A DNA stretch of 8,206 nucleotides, from positions 1 to 8,206 of the forward strand of contig JAKPNC010000017.1 in NCBI GenBank assembly GCA_029548585.1. Direction: 5' to 3'. The DNA is from a bacterium. GTDB lineage: Bacteria; Ratteibacteria; UBA8468; B48-G9; JAFGKM01. The position numbers and the translations under genes were made by a program. This document shows, piece after piece, positions 1 to 6,195 of this stretch. The stretch's first letter is position 1. Every line of letters starts with the position of its first letter. The notes under the pieces are model-generated. The model saw nothing but the letters and a program-made list of their open reading frames with translations. It was not told the DNA's origin and ran no database searches.

Positions 1-177
1 GAACTGCTTGCAAGCGGAGGACATTGCCGGATAGAGATGATAAAGCATTCTTCACGGGTTCTTTACGGGACACAGTTCCACCCGGAGGGATATGCAGAAC
101 CATGGATGCACGGAAAAAAACTTTTGGAAAACTTCGCCGCCATCGCCAGGAATTACTGGAAGGAAAAGAAAAGATAA
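1..177 (+). CDS. Class I glutamine amidotransferase-like protein, C-terminal fragment (5' end outside window)
   Basis: Frame 1 is open from the first base to a TAA at 175-177 and gives 58 residues. The fragment contains Y-G-T-Q-F-H-P-E at residues 22-29, the signature around the catalytic His and Glu of class I glutamine amidotransferases (GATase1). The nucleophile Cys would lie in the missing N-terminal part. The remaining residues (GKKLLENFAAIARNYW, then a Lys/Arg-rich tail) match the usual C-terminal helix that follows this motif. Known for the family: ammonia is released from glutamine by a Cys-His-Glu triad, or gamma-glutamyl bonds are hydrolysed in the peptidase C26 branch. The fragment does not show which partner or substrate applies. 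The gene runs convergent to the permease gene, with 15 bases between the two stop codons. The triad motif makes the family call fairly firm; the specific function is unknown. Confidence 0.8.
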   Translation, partial: ELLASGGHCRIEMIKHSSRVLYGTQFHPEGYAEPWMHGKKLLENFAAIARNYWKEKKR

Positions 178-204
178 GGGCTGGGGCGGTTTTTAGCCGA
201 TCTT
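171..204 (-). terminator. Possible weak terminator hairpin at the convergent gene ends
   Basis: Nested inverted repeats span both stop codons. GGCT at 179-182 pairs with AGCC at 195-198, and AAGAT at 171-175 pairs with ATCTT at 200-204, around a 12-base loop. Read on the minus strand, the inner hairpin is followed by a pyrimidine-rich, T-rich run (CTTATCTTTTCTTTTCC). That is roughly what an intrinsic terminator for the permease operon would look like. The stem is short and interrupted, and there is no T tract on the plus side, so this is a tentative call. Confidence 0.3.
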
Positions 205-1851
205 GAAGAATTCGCCTATCTTCCGGGCCACGAGCCTCGAAGACGCATAGTAGGACAGGCCGACAAGCGCCATCCCCAGAACGCCCAGCGCGCAGGCGAC
301 ATAAGGGCCGTCGGTGATCCTGCCGGCAACGGTATAGATCACCTTGGCGATCGGGTAATGCCTCTCCCTGACGGCAAGGATAAGGCTGCTGCTTACCTCC
401 ATGACAGAGAATGAAAAAGCGAGGACGCCTCCCGCAAAAAGTCCTGGGCTTACCAGTGGAAAGGTTATCCTCCTGAATGTCGTCATGACCGAGGCTCCAA
501 CCGAATAGGACGCCTCCTCAAGGCTCTCGCTCAACTGCTGGAAAGAGGAGTATGTGCTCCTGACAAGGTAAGGCAGTCTCCTGATGCTGTAGCTTATCAC
601 CAGGAGAACCATGGGATTATTCCTCGGATCCAGGGGGGTATTGGAAAAGAGGGAGAAGTAACCGAAAGAAACGACAATGCCCGGTATTGCAAGCGGCAGC
701 ATGACCAGCAGGTCCAGGATCTGCCTTCCCTTCAACCTTGTTCTGGCAAGAAAAAACCCTATCGCAAAACCCAGAACCACGTCCACCAGAGTGCTAACAG
801 AGCTAAGCATGAGGCTGTTGACAATACCCGTTCTCGTCAGCCGGTGATTGAAGACCGTCCTGTAAAATTCCCCCGTGTATTCCGCGGGGAAAATGGTAAA
901 GAACCATCTCTTTGAAATTGAAGTAAGAATGATACTCATGTGCGGAAGAAGGCTCAAAAAGAGGAGCAAACCGACAGCGGCATAGGCAAGCAGGCGCTTC
1001 CTGCCGCCCAGATCCTTTTCAACTACGTTGACGGAAGTCCTGCCGGAAGCGTACGGCCTTTTTTCTATTAGCCGTTTTGCAAGAATGAAGAGCATCAGGG
1101 TGATCAGGATGACAAAAAAGACAAGGGCATACCCCTGGGGATTGGTATTTATATCCTTGATGCTGTTGAAGATCTGTACGGATACCAGGTCCTTGAACTC
1201 AAAGACAAGGGGCGTCCCGAGGTCTGTCAGGGCCCAGATAAAAATTATGGATGCCGCCGCAAAATACCCCGGCATGAGGAGGGGAAAGGTTATTCTCCTG
1301 AATGTTGTTGCGAAACTGCCGCCGAGGTTATATGACGCTTCCTCGGCGGATATGTCAAAATTGTTAAGGGATGAGGAGATGTTGAGGAACATTATCGGGT
1401 ACAGGTGGAGAGTTTCCAGGATGAAGATCCCCAGGAAGCCCGAGCCGATCCAGGAGACCGGATGGTGTATGATGCCCGCTTTCATCAGAAAAAGGTTGAT
1501 ACTCCCGAACCTGGACAAGAGCTGCATCATGCCTATGGCGCCCACGAAGGGGCTTGCTATGAGCGGCAGGAAGAATAATGCCCTGAGCAGGTTCTTGCCG
1601 GGGAACCTGTACCGGGCAAAGAGGAAGGCAAGGGGCACCCCGGTAACGGTTGTGGAAATAACCACAAGGATACCTAGCATGAAGCTGTTGAGAATGGACC
1701 TCCTGACGACGTAGTTGCCCAGCGCGCTTTTAAAGATAGCGAGTGAAAACTTCCCTCCGACCACGAAACTCTGTGAAAGGATGTGGCCCAGGGGATAAAC
1801 GAAAAAATATATGAGAAAAGCGAAACAGAACAGGTATAATGCTTTTTTCAT
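193..1851 (-). CDS. Fused tandem ABC transporter permease (FbpB/ThiP type, two BPD_transp_1 domains)
   Basis: This 552-residue inner-membrane protein carries both permease halves of a binding-protein-dependent importer in one chain. Each half is rich in hydrophobic helices and ends in an EAA loop that docks on the ATPase. The first loop is at about residues 170-199 (EEASYNLGG...FRRITFPLLMPG) and the second at about 445-474 (EEASYSVGA...FRRITFPLVSPG). The length and two-domain layout match FbpB, ThiP and related permeases for ferric iron, thiamine or phosphonates. Each half starts with a membrane segment (about 5-25 and 287-310), and a charged linker around 260-287 separates them. The ATG overlaps the ATPase stop codon by four bases (ATGA), with GGAG four bases upstream, so the start is well supported and translation is probably coupled. 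It is the last gene of the cluster. Family and role are secure; the transported substrate is not. Confidence 0.93.
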   Translation of the reverse strand: MKKALYLFCFAFLIYFFVYPLGHILSQSFVVGGKFSLAIFKSALGNYVVRRSILNSFMLGILVVISTTVTGVPLAFLFARYRFPGKNLLRALFFLPLIASPFVGAIGMMQLLSRFGSINLFLMKAGIIHHPVSWIGSGFLGIFILETLHLYPIMFLNISSSLNNFDISAEEASYNLGGSFATTFRRITFPLLMPGYFAAASIIFIWALTDLGTPLVFEFKDLVSVQIFNSIKDINTNPQGYALVFFVILITLMLFILAKRLIEKRPYASGRTSVNVVEKDLGGRKRLLAYAAVGLLLFLSLLPHMSIILTSISKRWFFTIFPAEYTGEFYRTVFNHRLTRTGIVNSLMLSSVSTLVDVVLGFAIGFFLARTRLKGRQILDLLVMLPLAIPGIVVSFGYFSLFSNTPLDPRNNPMVLLVISYSIRRLPYLVRSTYSSFQQLSESLEEASYSVGASVMTTFRRITFPLVSPGLFAGGVLAFSFSVMEVSSSLILAVRERHYPIAKVIYTVAGRITDGPYVACALGVLGMALVGLSYYASSRLVARKIGEFFKIG

Positions 1852-2906
1852 TTCTCTCCGAAAAGGATCAGGTGTTGCGGTTCAACGTCAAACTCTACCT
1901 CAGAGCCAGCCGCCAGGCGCCGGGATTCTCCGGCAAAAACCTTGAGCTGGATGGCTTTTCCGGAGGGTGTCAGACAGTCTGCCCTGAAGGTTTCCCCGTA
2001 GTACTCGATTCCCGTTATTTTACATTTCATGCTGTTGGCCCCTCTCCTGAAAAGAACGTTCTCCGGCCTGAAGGCGACCTCTACATCCTGGCCGCAGGAA
2101 ATAGAGCCTCCGGCAGCAGCCTTCAGGCGGCCTTCGGAAGTTTCAATCTCTGCCAGTCCTCCGGAAAGGGCCGCCACCTTTCCCGGCAGGATGTTTACAT
2201 CTCCCAGGAATGACGCCACAAATCTGTTGGAAGGCCTGGAATATAGTTCCACCGGTGCGCCGGTCTGCATGATTCTTCCCTCGTTCATGACCGTGATCCT
2301 GTCTCCAAGGGACATGGCTTCCTTCTGGTCGTGGGTAACGTAGATCATGGTTATGCCGGTATCTTTCTGTATCCTCTTGATCTCGGAACGCATCTCTTCC
2401 CTCAGTTTTGCATCCAGGTTGCTCAACGGCTCGTCGAGAAGGAGAACCCCCGGTTCGGCAATGATGGCCCGTGCAAGGGCCACCCTCTGCTGCTGGCCGC
2501 CGGAAAGGTGGGGCGGGAACTTATCCCTGAAGGGAGCGAGCTTGGTTATCTCCAGAACCCTGTCCGTCTTACTCTTTATCATATCCTCGGCAACCTTTTT
2601 CACCTCCAGCCCGTAAGCAACGTTCTGCCAGACGGTCATGTGGGGCCAGAGGGCATAATTCTGGAAAACCATGCCTATATTCCTGTTCGCCGGAGCAAGG
2701 CCCGTGATATCCCTTTCTCCCAGGTAAACCTGGCCGCTGTCAGGGGTAAGAAACCCGGTAATGATCCTCAGAAGGGTTGTCTTTCCGCAGCCCGAAGGGC
2801 CGAGGATGAAAAATATCTCATCCTCTTCAACGGTAATGCTCACGTTGTCAAGCACTTTTGCCTGTCCGAAACTCTTGGATACATCTTTTACGGTTAAGAT
2901 TCCCAT
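1848..2906 (-). CDS. ABC transporter ATP-binding protein (PotA/FbpC-like, with TOBE-type C-terminus)
   Basis: This is the cytoplasmic ATPase that powers the importer encoded on both sides of it. From the chosen ATG the protein has 352 residues, normal for this family. All nucleotide-binding motifs are intact: Walker A GPSGCGKTT at 36-44, Q-loop FQNYALWPH from 81, signature LSGGQQQR at 134-141, Walker B VLLLDEP at 154-160, D-loop SNLD at 162-165 and H-loop His192. The last 110 or so residues form a TOBE-like regulatory domain, including FRPENV. The frame stays open upstream to a GTG at 2970-2972, which would add 22 mostly Lys/Arg-rich residues. I prefer the ATG at 2904-2906 because homology begins there (MGILTVKDVSKSFG). 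Its ribosome-binding site is only a weak GAGAG. The stop overlaps the permease start by four bases. Confidence 0.93.
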   Translation of the reverse strand: MGILTVKDVSKSFGQAKVLDNVSITVEEDEIFFILGPSGCGKTTLLRIITGFLTPDSGQVYLGERDITGLAPANRNIGMVFQNYALWPHMTVWQNVAYGLEVKKVAEDMIKSKTDRVLEITKLAPFRDKFPPHLSGGQQQRVALARAIIAEPGVLLLDEPLSNLDAKLREEMRSEIKRIQKDTGITMIYVTHDQKEAMSLGDRITVMNEGRIMQTGAPVELYSRPSNRFVASFLGDVNILPGKVAALSGGLAEIETSEGRLKAAAGGSISCGQDVEVAFRPENVLFRRGANSMKCKITGIEYYGETFRADCLTPSGKAIQLKVFAGESRRLAAGSEVEFDVEPQHLILFGEK

Positions 2907-3034
2907 GTTTTTCTCTCTTTTCGGCGACCTCCCGGCCACATCGCTTCTCTTTTTTTTGCAGGCTGTTATCACGATATCTTATCACATCTGCCGTCAAATG
3001 ACACAACCGCCCGTTTTTAGGGCCACAAGTTAGA
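2907..3034 (-). other. Intergenic gap between binding-protein and ATPase genes
   Basis: At 128 bases, this is the longest non-coding stretch inside the cluster if the ATG start of the ATPase is right. It holds a possible promoter (see 2978-3006), a run of eight T at 2950-2957 (A on the coding strand) and a strong GGAGGT on the coding strand that lies about 20 bases from the ATPase ATG, too far to serve it in a standard way. A four-pair stem (GCCC/GGGC near 3010-3024) has no following T tract on the coding strand and is not a convincing terminator. Confidence 0.6.
2978..3006 (-). promoter_or_regulatory. Possible internal promoter before the ATPase gene
   Basis: On the minus strand, TTGTGT (3001-3006) and GATAAG (2978-2983) are separated by 17 bases. 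A TG one base before the second box gives an extended -10 element. The match to the sigma-70 consensus is only 3/6 and 4/6, so the support is the spacing, the TG and the position in the only sizeable gap of the cluster. It would let the ATPase and permease be transcribed separately from the binding protein. Confidence 0.22.
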
Positions 3035-4342
3035 TTAAATCCGGGACATCCTTACAACCGAGCCGTATTTTTCAATGGAAAAGTTGAGCCACTGGTTGAT
3101 ATGGTGGTTGCGGAAGACCGGGTCCTGCCAGTTCTCCCAGAAAAACTTCTGGAGGCCTGAATCGACAGGAAGCTCGAAGAACCTCCTGACGGCTGCCCGG
3201 CTCTTGTTTGAAAGAGTTGATTTCCACGCCCGCCTGAGGCTCCTGTGGCAGTCTATTACCATGGCTCCCATCATGTCGTTGAGCAGGTTCCACCTTTTGG
3301 AGGCAAGATCAAAATTGTAATCTATGGCTCCTTTCAGGGTATAAGGGTTAAAGATGGTTGCCTTGAAATCCGGGTGGTCGTACACGTCGGGGCGTATGCT
3401 GAACCTGTTTAGAGAATATTCCTTCGGTCCGCCTTTTTTTCCTTTCTTCTGCATCCATAGGAGCTGTCCTTCGTAAGAAAGCAGGTAGTCTATGAAATGG
3501 CGGGCAACGTTGAGGTTTTCAGCGCCTTTCAGGATGCCTATGGCGTCCGGATTGATTACGGTCAGGTTCTCCGGGAGGACGAAACCCATATTTTCAGCCC
3601 CGCTAACCTCTATCTGGGCCAGTGCGTAAGAATCAATGCACAGGGAGACTGCAACCTCGCCGGAAGATGTGTTCCTTGCCACGGAGGAAGCGCTGGCCGA
3701 AAAATTCTTAGTGTTGCCCGACATCGCCAGGATGATATCCCATCCCTTGCGCCATCCGTAAGCCTGCATGATAATCTCGTACATCATGTGGAGGCTGCCG
3801 CTGTGCCTCGGGTCCCCGTTGCCCACCCAGGTATAGTAAGCCGGATCGGCCAGGGATGCCCAATCGGAAGGAACCGGAAGTCCGAGGTAATCGAGAACCT
3901 TCTTGTTGTAAAGTATCCCGAATCCGCTCAGGACGATGCCGTACCAGCTGAAATCCCTGTCGTCGTAATTGGGAACGCCGGCGCAAGCCCTGGGAAGGGC
4001 ATTCAGGATCTCCCTGGACACCTTGTACGGCTCAAGGAGATCCAGTTCCTTGAGCCTCAGGTAGGGGCTTATCCCCCCGCCGAAAAACATGTCTATGCCT
4101 ATGCCGCCGGGGTTCTTCTTGTAAAGGGACTCGACATACTTCAGGTTATCGGATGCACCGCCCTGGTCTATCCATTCTATCTCGGCTTCCTCCCCGTATT
4201 TTTCGAGATGCCATTTCCTGAAAGCCTCCGTCAGCTCTATTCTCACTCCCTCCCAGTGGGGGGAGATGATGACAAGGTTCTGGCCGGAATGAAGAAGCGG
4301 CGACAGGAGGAAAAATACGCACCATAATAGTTTATTTCTCAA
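3035..4342 (-). CDS. Periplasmic solute-binding protein of the ABC importer (family 1 / Fe(III)-type fold)
   Basis: This 435-residue exported protein should capture the substrate and deliver it to the fused permease. Residues 1 to about 19 form a signal peptide (Lys4, then a hydrophobic core LLWCVFFLLSPLL). There is no lipobox Cys at the cleavage region, so it is probably a soluble periplasmic protein. The mature part opens with NLVIISPHWEG and continues with family-typical segments: DMFFGGG near 84, YGIVLSGFGILYNKKVLDYLGLP near 134-155, GNGDPRHSGS near 174-183, and INPDAIGILKGAEN near 263. About 100 C-terminal residues exceed the usual length of FbpA-like proteins. The start is TTG with a strong AGAGGAG six bases upstream; no better start exists nearby. 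The gene lies 22 bases after the DUF763 gene and 128 before the ATPase. The adjacent-tyrosine iron site of FbpA is not evident, so the substrate is unknown. Confidence 0.88.
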   Translation of the reverse strand: MRNKLLWCVFFLLSPLLHSGQNLVIISPHWEGVRIELTEAFRKWHLEKYGEEAEIEWIDQGGASDNLKYVESLYKKNPGGIGIDMFFGGGISPYLRLKELDLLEPYKVSREILNALPRACAGVPNYDDRDFSWYGIVLSGFGILYNKKVLDYLGLPVPSDWASLADPAYYTWVGNGDPRHSGSLHMMYEIIMQAYGWRKGWDIILAMSGNTKNFSASASSVARNTSSGEVAVSLCIDSYALAQIEVSGAENMGFVLPENLTVINPDAIGILKGAENLNVARHFIDYLLSYEGQLLWMQKKGKKGGPKEYSLNRFSIRPDVYDHPDFKATIFNPYTLKGAIDYNFDLASKRWNLLNDMMGAMVIDCHRSLRRAWKSTLSNKSRAAVRRFFELPVDSGLQKFFWENWQDPVFRNHHINQWLNFSIEKYGSVVRMSRI

Positions 4343-4348
4343 TCCTTT

Positions 4349-4355
4349 CTCCTCT
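4349..4355 (-). promoter_or_regulatory. Ribosome-binding site that decides the TTG start of the solute-binding protein
   Basis: AGAGGAG on the coding strand ends six bases before the TTG at 4340-4342. Good complementarity and spacing, and a hydrophobic signal peptide beginning right after, make the TTG the most credible start although it is a rare start codon. A strong site paired with a weak start codon is a common way to set moderate expression. Confidence 0.7.
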
Positions 4356-4364
4356 CTTGCTCCA

Positions 4365-5540
4365 TTACATGGTAAGAATCTTCTTTATTATACCGTTTTT
4401 CTCTTCGGACGAAACATTCATCTTCCTGGCAACGTTCATGAAGAAAGCTATGGACCTGTCATAGGTTTTAGTGTCAACGGGATAAGGGGTGGCATCCTTG
4501 CCGCCGTGCGCAAAAGAATATCTGGCAGGGTCCCTGTAAGAAGGCCCGGCCCCGTATATTACCTCCGAAACAAGGCTCAAAGCCCTGACAGTCTTGGCTC
4601 CAACGCCCTTCATGGCCACCAGCTTTTCATAGTTCTCCGGCTTCTGCTCGCAGACCGACCAGAGTATCTTTTCAAGGTACTTGTTATAGGTAAAATCTTC
4701 GTCTGCCACGGGATGCCAGGTGAATTCCCTGTCTCTCAGCTCAAGGAAGATGTCCTCGGTGTCTCCCCGCCTCACGGCGGCCATCCTCGAAAGGCTTCCC
4801 GAGTGTTTCCTCAGAATCCGCATGTCGCTCATCAGCCCCGCATAGGACGTGTTGACCATCTCGGTTGACAGGTCCCTGGTCTTCCCGCTTTCTTTGGCGG
4901 CAAGGTTGAGGCACCTGTCGGAAAATGCCGACCCGATTCTTCCGGCATGCTGGCTGGCTATCCCGGAATGGGGTTCGCAAACCATGTCGGTGGCCTTCTT
5001 TGAGAACCAATGGTACCTTCTCGCCGTCTGGCTGGAGGTATTCATTCCCTGCTGAACAACGGCCCAGAGTCCGTTGCCGGAGAAGAAGAAAGAATGGTGG
5101 TAAATGGAGTAGCCGTCCTGTATGAGGGAGCTGTCCACCTTGGCAACCATCCTGGAGTTATAAACCAATCCTTCTACGCTTCCTTCGGGAAGTGCAAGTT
5201 TTTCTCCCCAGGCCGTTATCTCGTCGGGAGTCCTGAGGGAAGCCTTGCCCTTGCCCCCGCAGATGTACAGCCCGAGCCGGTCTTCCATGCCCCTGATGGA
5301 TTCCTTGAGGGCGGCGGTAAGGATCGTCGTGAGACCGGAAGCGTTCCAGTCAAACGCAAGCACGGTGCCAAGAGACTGGAACCAGACAGGGTCCGATATC
5401 CTTTCAATGAATTCGTCGGGACCGTACTCTGCGACAATGACCTCTACCATGCTTCTTCCCAGGCGCACCATGCGGTCGAAAAGCCACCTCGGGCACCTTC
5501 CGGTATCCAGGGTAAAGGTCGCCACTCCTCTTCTTATCAT
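4365..5540 (-). CDS. DUF763 family protein with C-terminal helix-hairpin-helix; possible DNA repair role
   Basis: The 391-residue protein matches DUF763 by several characteristic blocks. It starts R-R-G-V-A-T-F-T-L-D-T-G-R-C-P-R-W-L-F, and near 146-180 it has Y-H-H-S-F-F-F, then WAVVQQGMN and ARRYHWFS. The family has no established function that I know of. The C-terminal part contains a helix-hairpin-helix-like segment at about 305-330 (MKGVGAKTVRALSLVSEV), which usually binds DNA backbone. PYPVDTKTYDRS follows at about 352-363. No signal peptide or membrane segment is visible, so it should be cytoplasmic. Its ATG overlaps the stop of the DNA glycosylase gene by four bases (ATGA), with GGGAGG at 5548-5553 seven bases upstream. 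The two proteins are probably made together and may act together. Family assignment is confident; a DNA-related role is inferred from the motif and the neighbour. Confidence 0.85.
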   Translation of the reverse strand: MIRRGVATFTLDTGRCPRWLFDRMVRLGRSMVEVIVAEYGPDEFIERISDPVWFQSLGTVLAFDWNASGLTTILTAALKESIRGMEDRLGLYICGGKGKASLRTPDEITAWGEKLALPEGSVEGLVYNSRMVAKVDSSLIQDGYSIYHHSFFFSGNGLWAVVQQGMNTSSQTARRYHWFSKKATDMVCEPHSGIASQHAGRIGSAFSDRCLNLAAKESGKTRDLSTEMVNTSYAGLMSDMRILRKHSGSLSRMAAVRRGDTEDIFLELRDREFTWHPVADEDFTYNKYLEKILWSVCEQKPENYEKLVAMKGVGAKTVRALSLVSEVIYGAGPSYRDPARYSFAHGGKDATPYPVDTKTYDRSIAFFMNVARKMNVSSEEKNGIIKKILTM

Positions 5541-6190
5541 TTCTTTTCCTCCCGGAGAGGCTCCCGGTGATTCAAAATGCTCTTCCCTGACTTGGCGTCA
5601 ATGACTATCAGCGCGTGCAAATCCTGGTAAACGGCGCAATCCCTGTTTCCGATACCCCTTTCGAAGAATTCCCGGACGCCGGTATAAGAAAGATCCCCCG
5701 GGAGGTCCAGGCTTTCTGCCAGTCTCCGGGTATACTGGTCCACCACGAAAACAGGCATCCCGAAAGAGTAGAGAAGGATATCATCTGCCGTCTCCTCTCC
5801 CACGCCCTTAAGGGAAAGGAGTCCCTGTCTCAGGCAATCAAGGGGCATTTCCCCTGCTTTTTCCATGCCCCCGCAAACATTCAATATGTAATCGGAGAGA
5901 ACCTTAAGCCTCTCAGCTTTCACCCTGTAAAAACCGGATGGCCTTATCATAGACAGGAGTCGCTTTGTGTCGCAGTCAAGAACGCCTTCAAGAGAGAAGC
6001 AACCGGACATCCTGAGATTTTCGGTGGCAAGCATGACATTGTGCCACGAGACCCGCTGGGTCAGTATTGCCTCTATCGCTACGGCCTCTTTCTCCCCGGT
6101 GGTCTTTGGCCTTTTACACCATAGGCGCCACTGCCCGCCAGGGTTCCCGTGAATCCCGAGAAGCCTTGAGTATAAGGTCTTGACGTCCAT
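5537..6190 (-). CDS. HhH-GPD DNA glycosylase, MagIII / endonuclease III-like (candidate 3-methyladenine DNA glycosylase)
   Basis: This 217-residue protein belongs to the endonuclease III superfamily, whose members flip a damaged base out of DNA and cut the glycosidic bond. AILTQ at 41-45 and the hairpin LKGVGEETADDIL at 127-139 are followed by VVDQYTRRL at 149-157, whose Asp151 is the catalytic acid. The position of the Nth catalytic lysine is Glu133, so it should be a monofunctional glycosylase without lyase activity. The C-terminal four-cysteine iron-sulfur motif of Nth and MutY is absent. Both traits, the length and the block IRPSGFYRVKAERL at 82-95 resemble Helicobacter MagIII, which removes 3-methyladenine. 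The ATG lies five bases after the UroD-like gene; AGAAGG is nearly adjacent to it, so initiation probably relies on coupling. It overlaps the DUF763 gene by four bases. Superfamily is firm; substrate is inferred. Confidence 0.85.
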   Translation of the reverse strand: MDVKTLYSRLLGIHGNPGGQWRLWCKRPKTTGEKEAVAIEAILTQRVSWHNVMLATENLRMSGCFSLEGVLDCDTKRLLSMIRPSGFYRVKAERLKVLSDYILNVCGGMEKAGEMPLDCLRQGLLSLKGVGEETADDILLYSFGMPVFVVDQYTRRLAESLDLPGDLSYTGVREFFERGIGNRDCAVYQDLHALIVIDAKSGKSILNHREPLREEKK

Positions 6191-6195
6191 GCCTT

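Noticed and set aside
24..206. Open frame of 60 residues on the plus strand at the left edge
   Set aside because: Frame 1 in the same place encodes the GATase motif Q-F-H-P-E; the 60-residue frame is a shadow of it.
1028..1714. Open frame of 228 residues on the plus strand inside the permease gene
   Set aside because: It is antisense to a gene with clear EAA motifs and has no recognisable domain; its Arg/Met-rich composition is that of a shadow frame.
2860..2953. Small minus-strand reading frame (starting M-W-P-G-G) that ends just inside the ATPase gene, as a possible leader peptide
   Set aside because: It has only about 15 codons, a poor ribosome-binding site and no regulatory residue pattern, so it is likely chance.
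3008..3026. GCCC/GGGC inverted repeat after the solute-binding protein gene as a terminator
   Set aside because: The stem has only four pairs and no T-rich run follows on the coding strand.
3497..4327. Open frame of 276 residues on the plus strand opposite the solute-binding protein
   Set aside because: The minus strand carries the signal peptide and family motifs. The plus frame resembles no family and has no credible ribosome-binding site, so it is a shadow.
5548..5570. Short repeat and inverted repeat (CCGGGAG...CTCCGG) at the glycosylase 3' end
   Set aside because: It overlaps coding sequence and the DUF763 ribosome-binding site. A hairpin could modulate DUF763 translation, but the stem is short and bulged and no other signal supports it.
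5541..5600. Frameshift that removed an iron-sulfur domain from the glycosylase
   Set aside because: The other two frames at this point show no Cys-rich motif, and MagIII-type proteins of the same length naturally lack the cluster.
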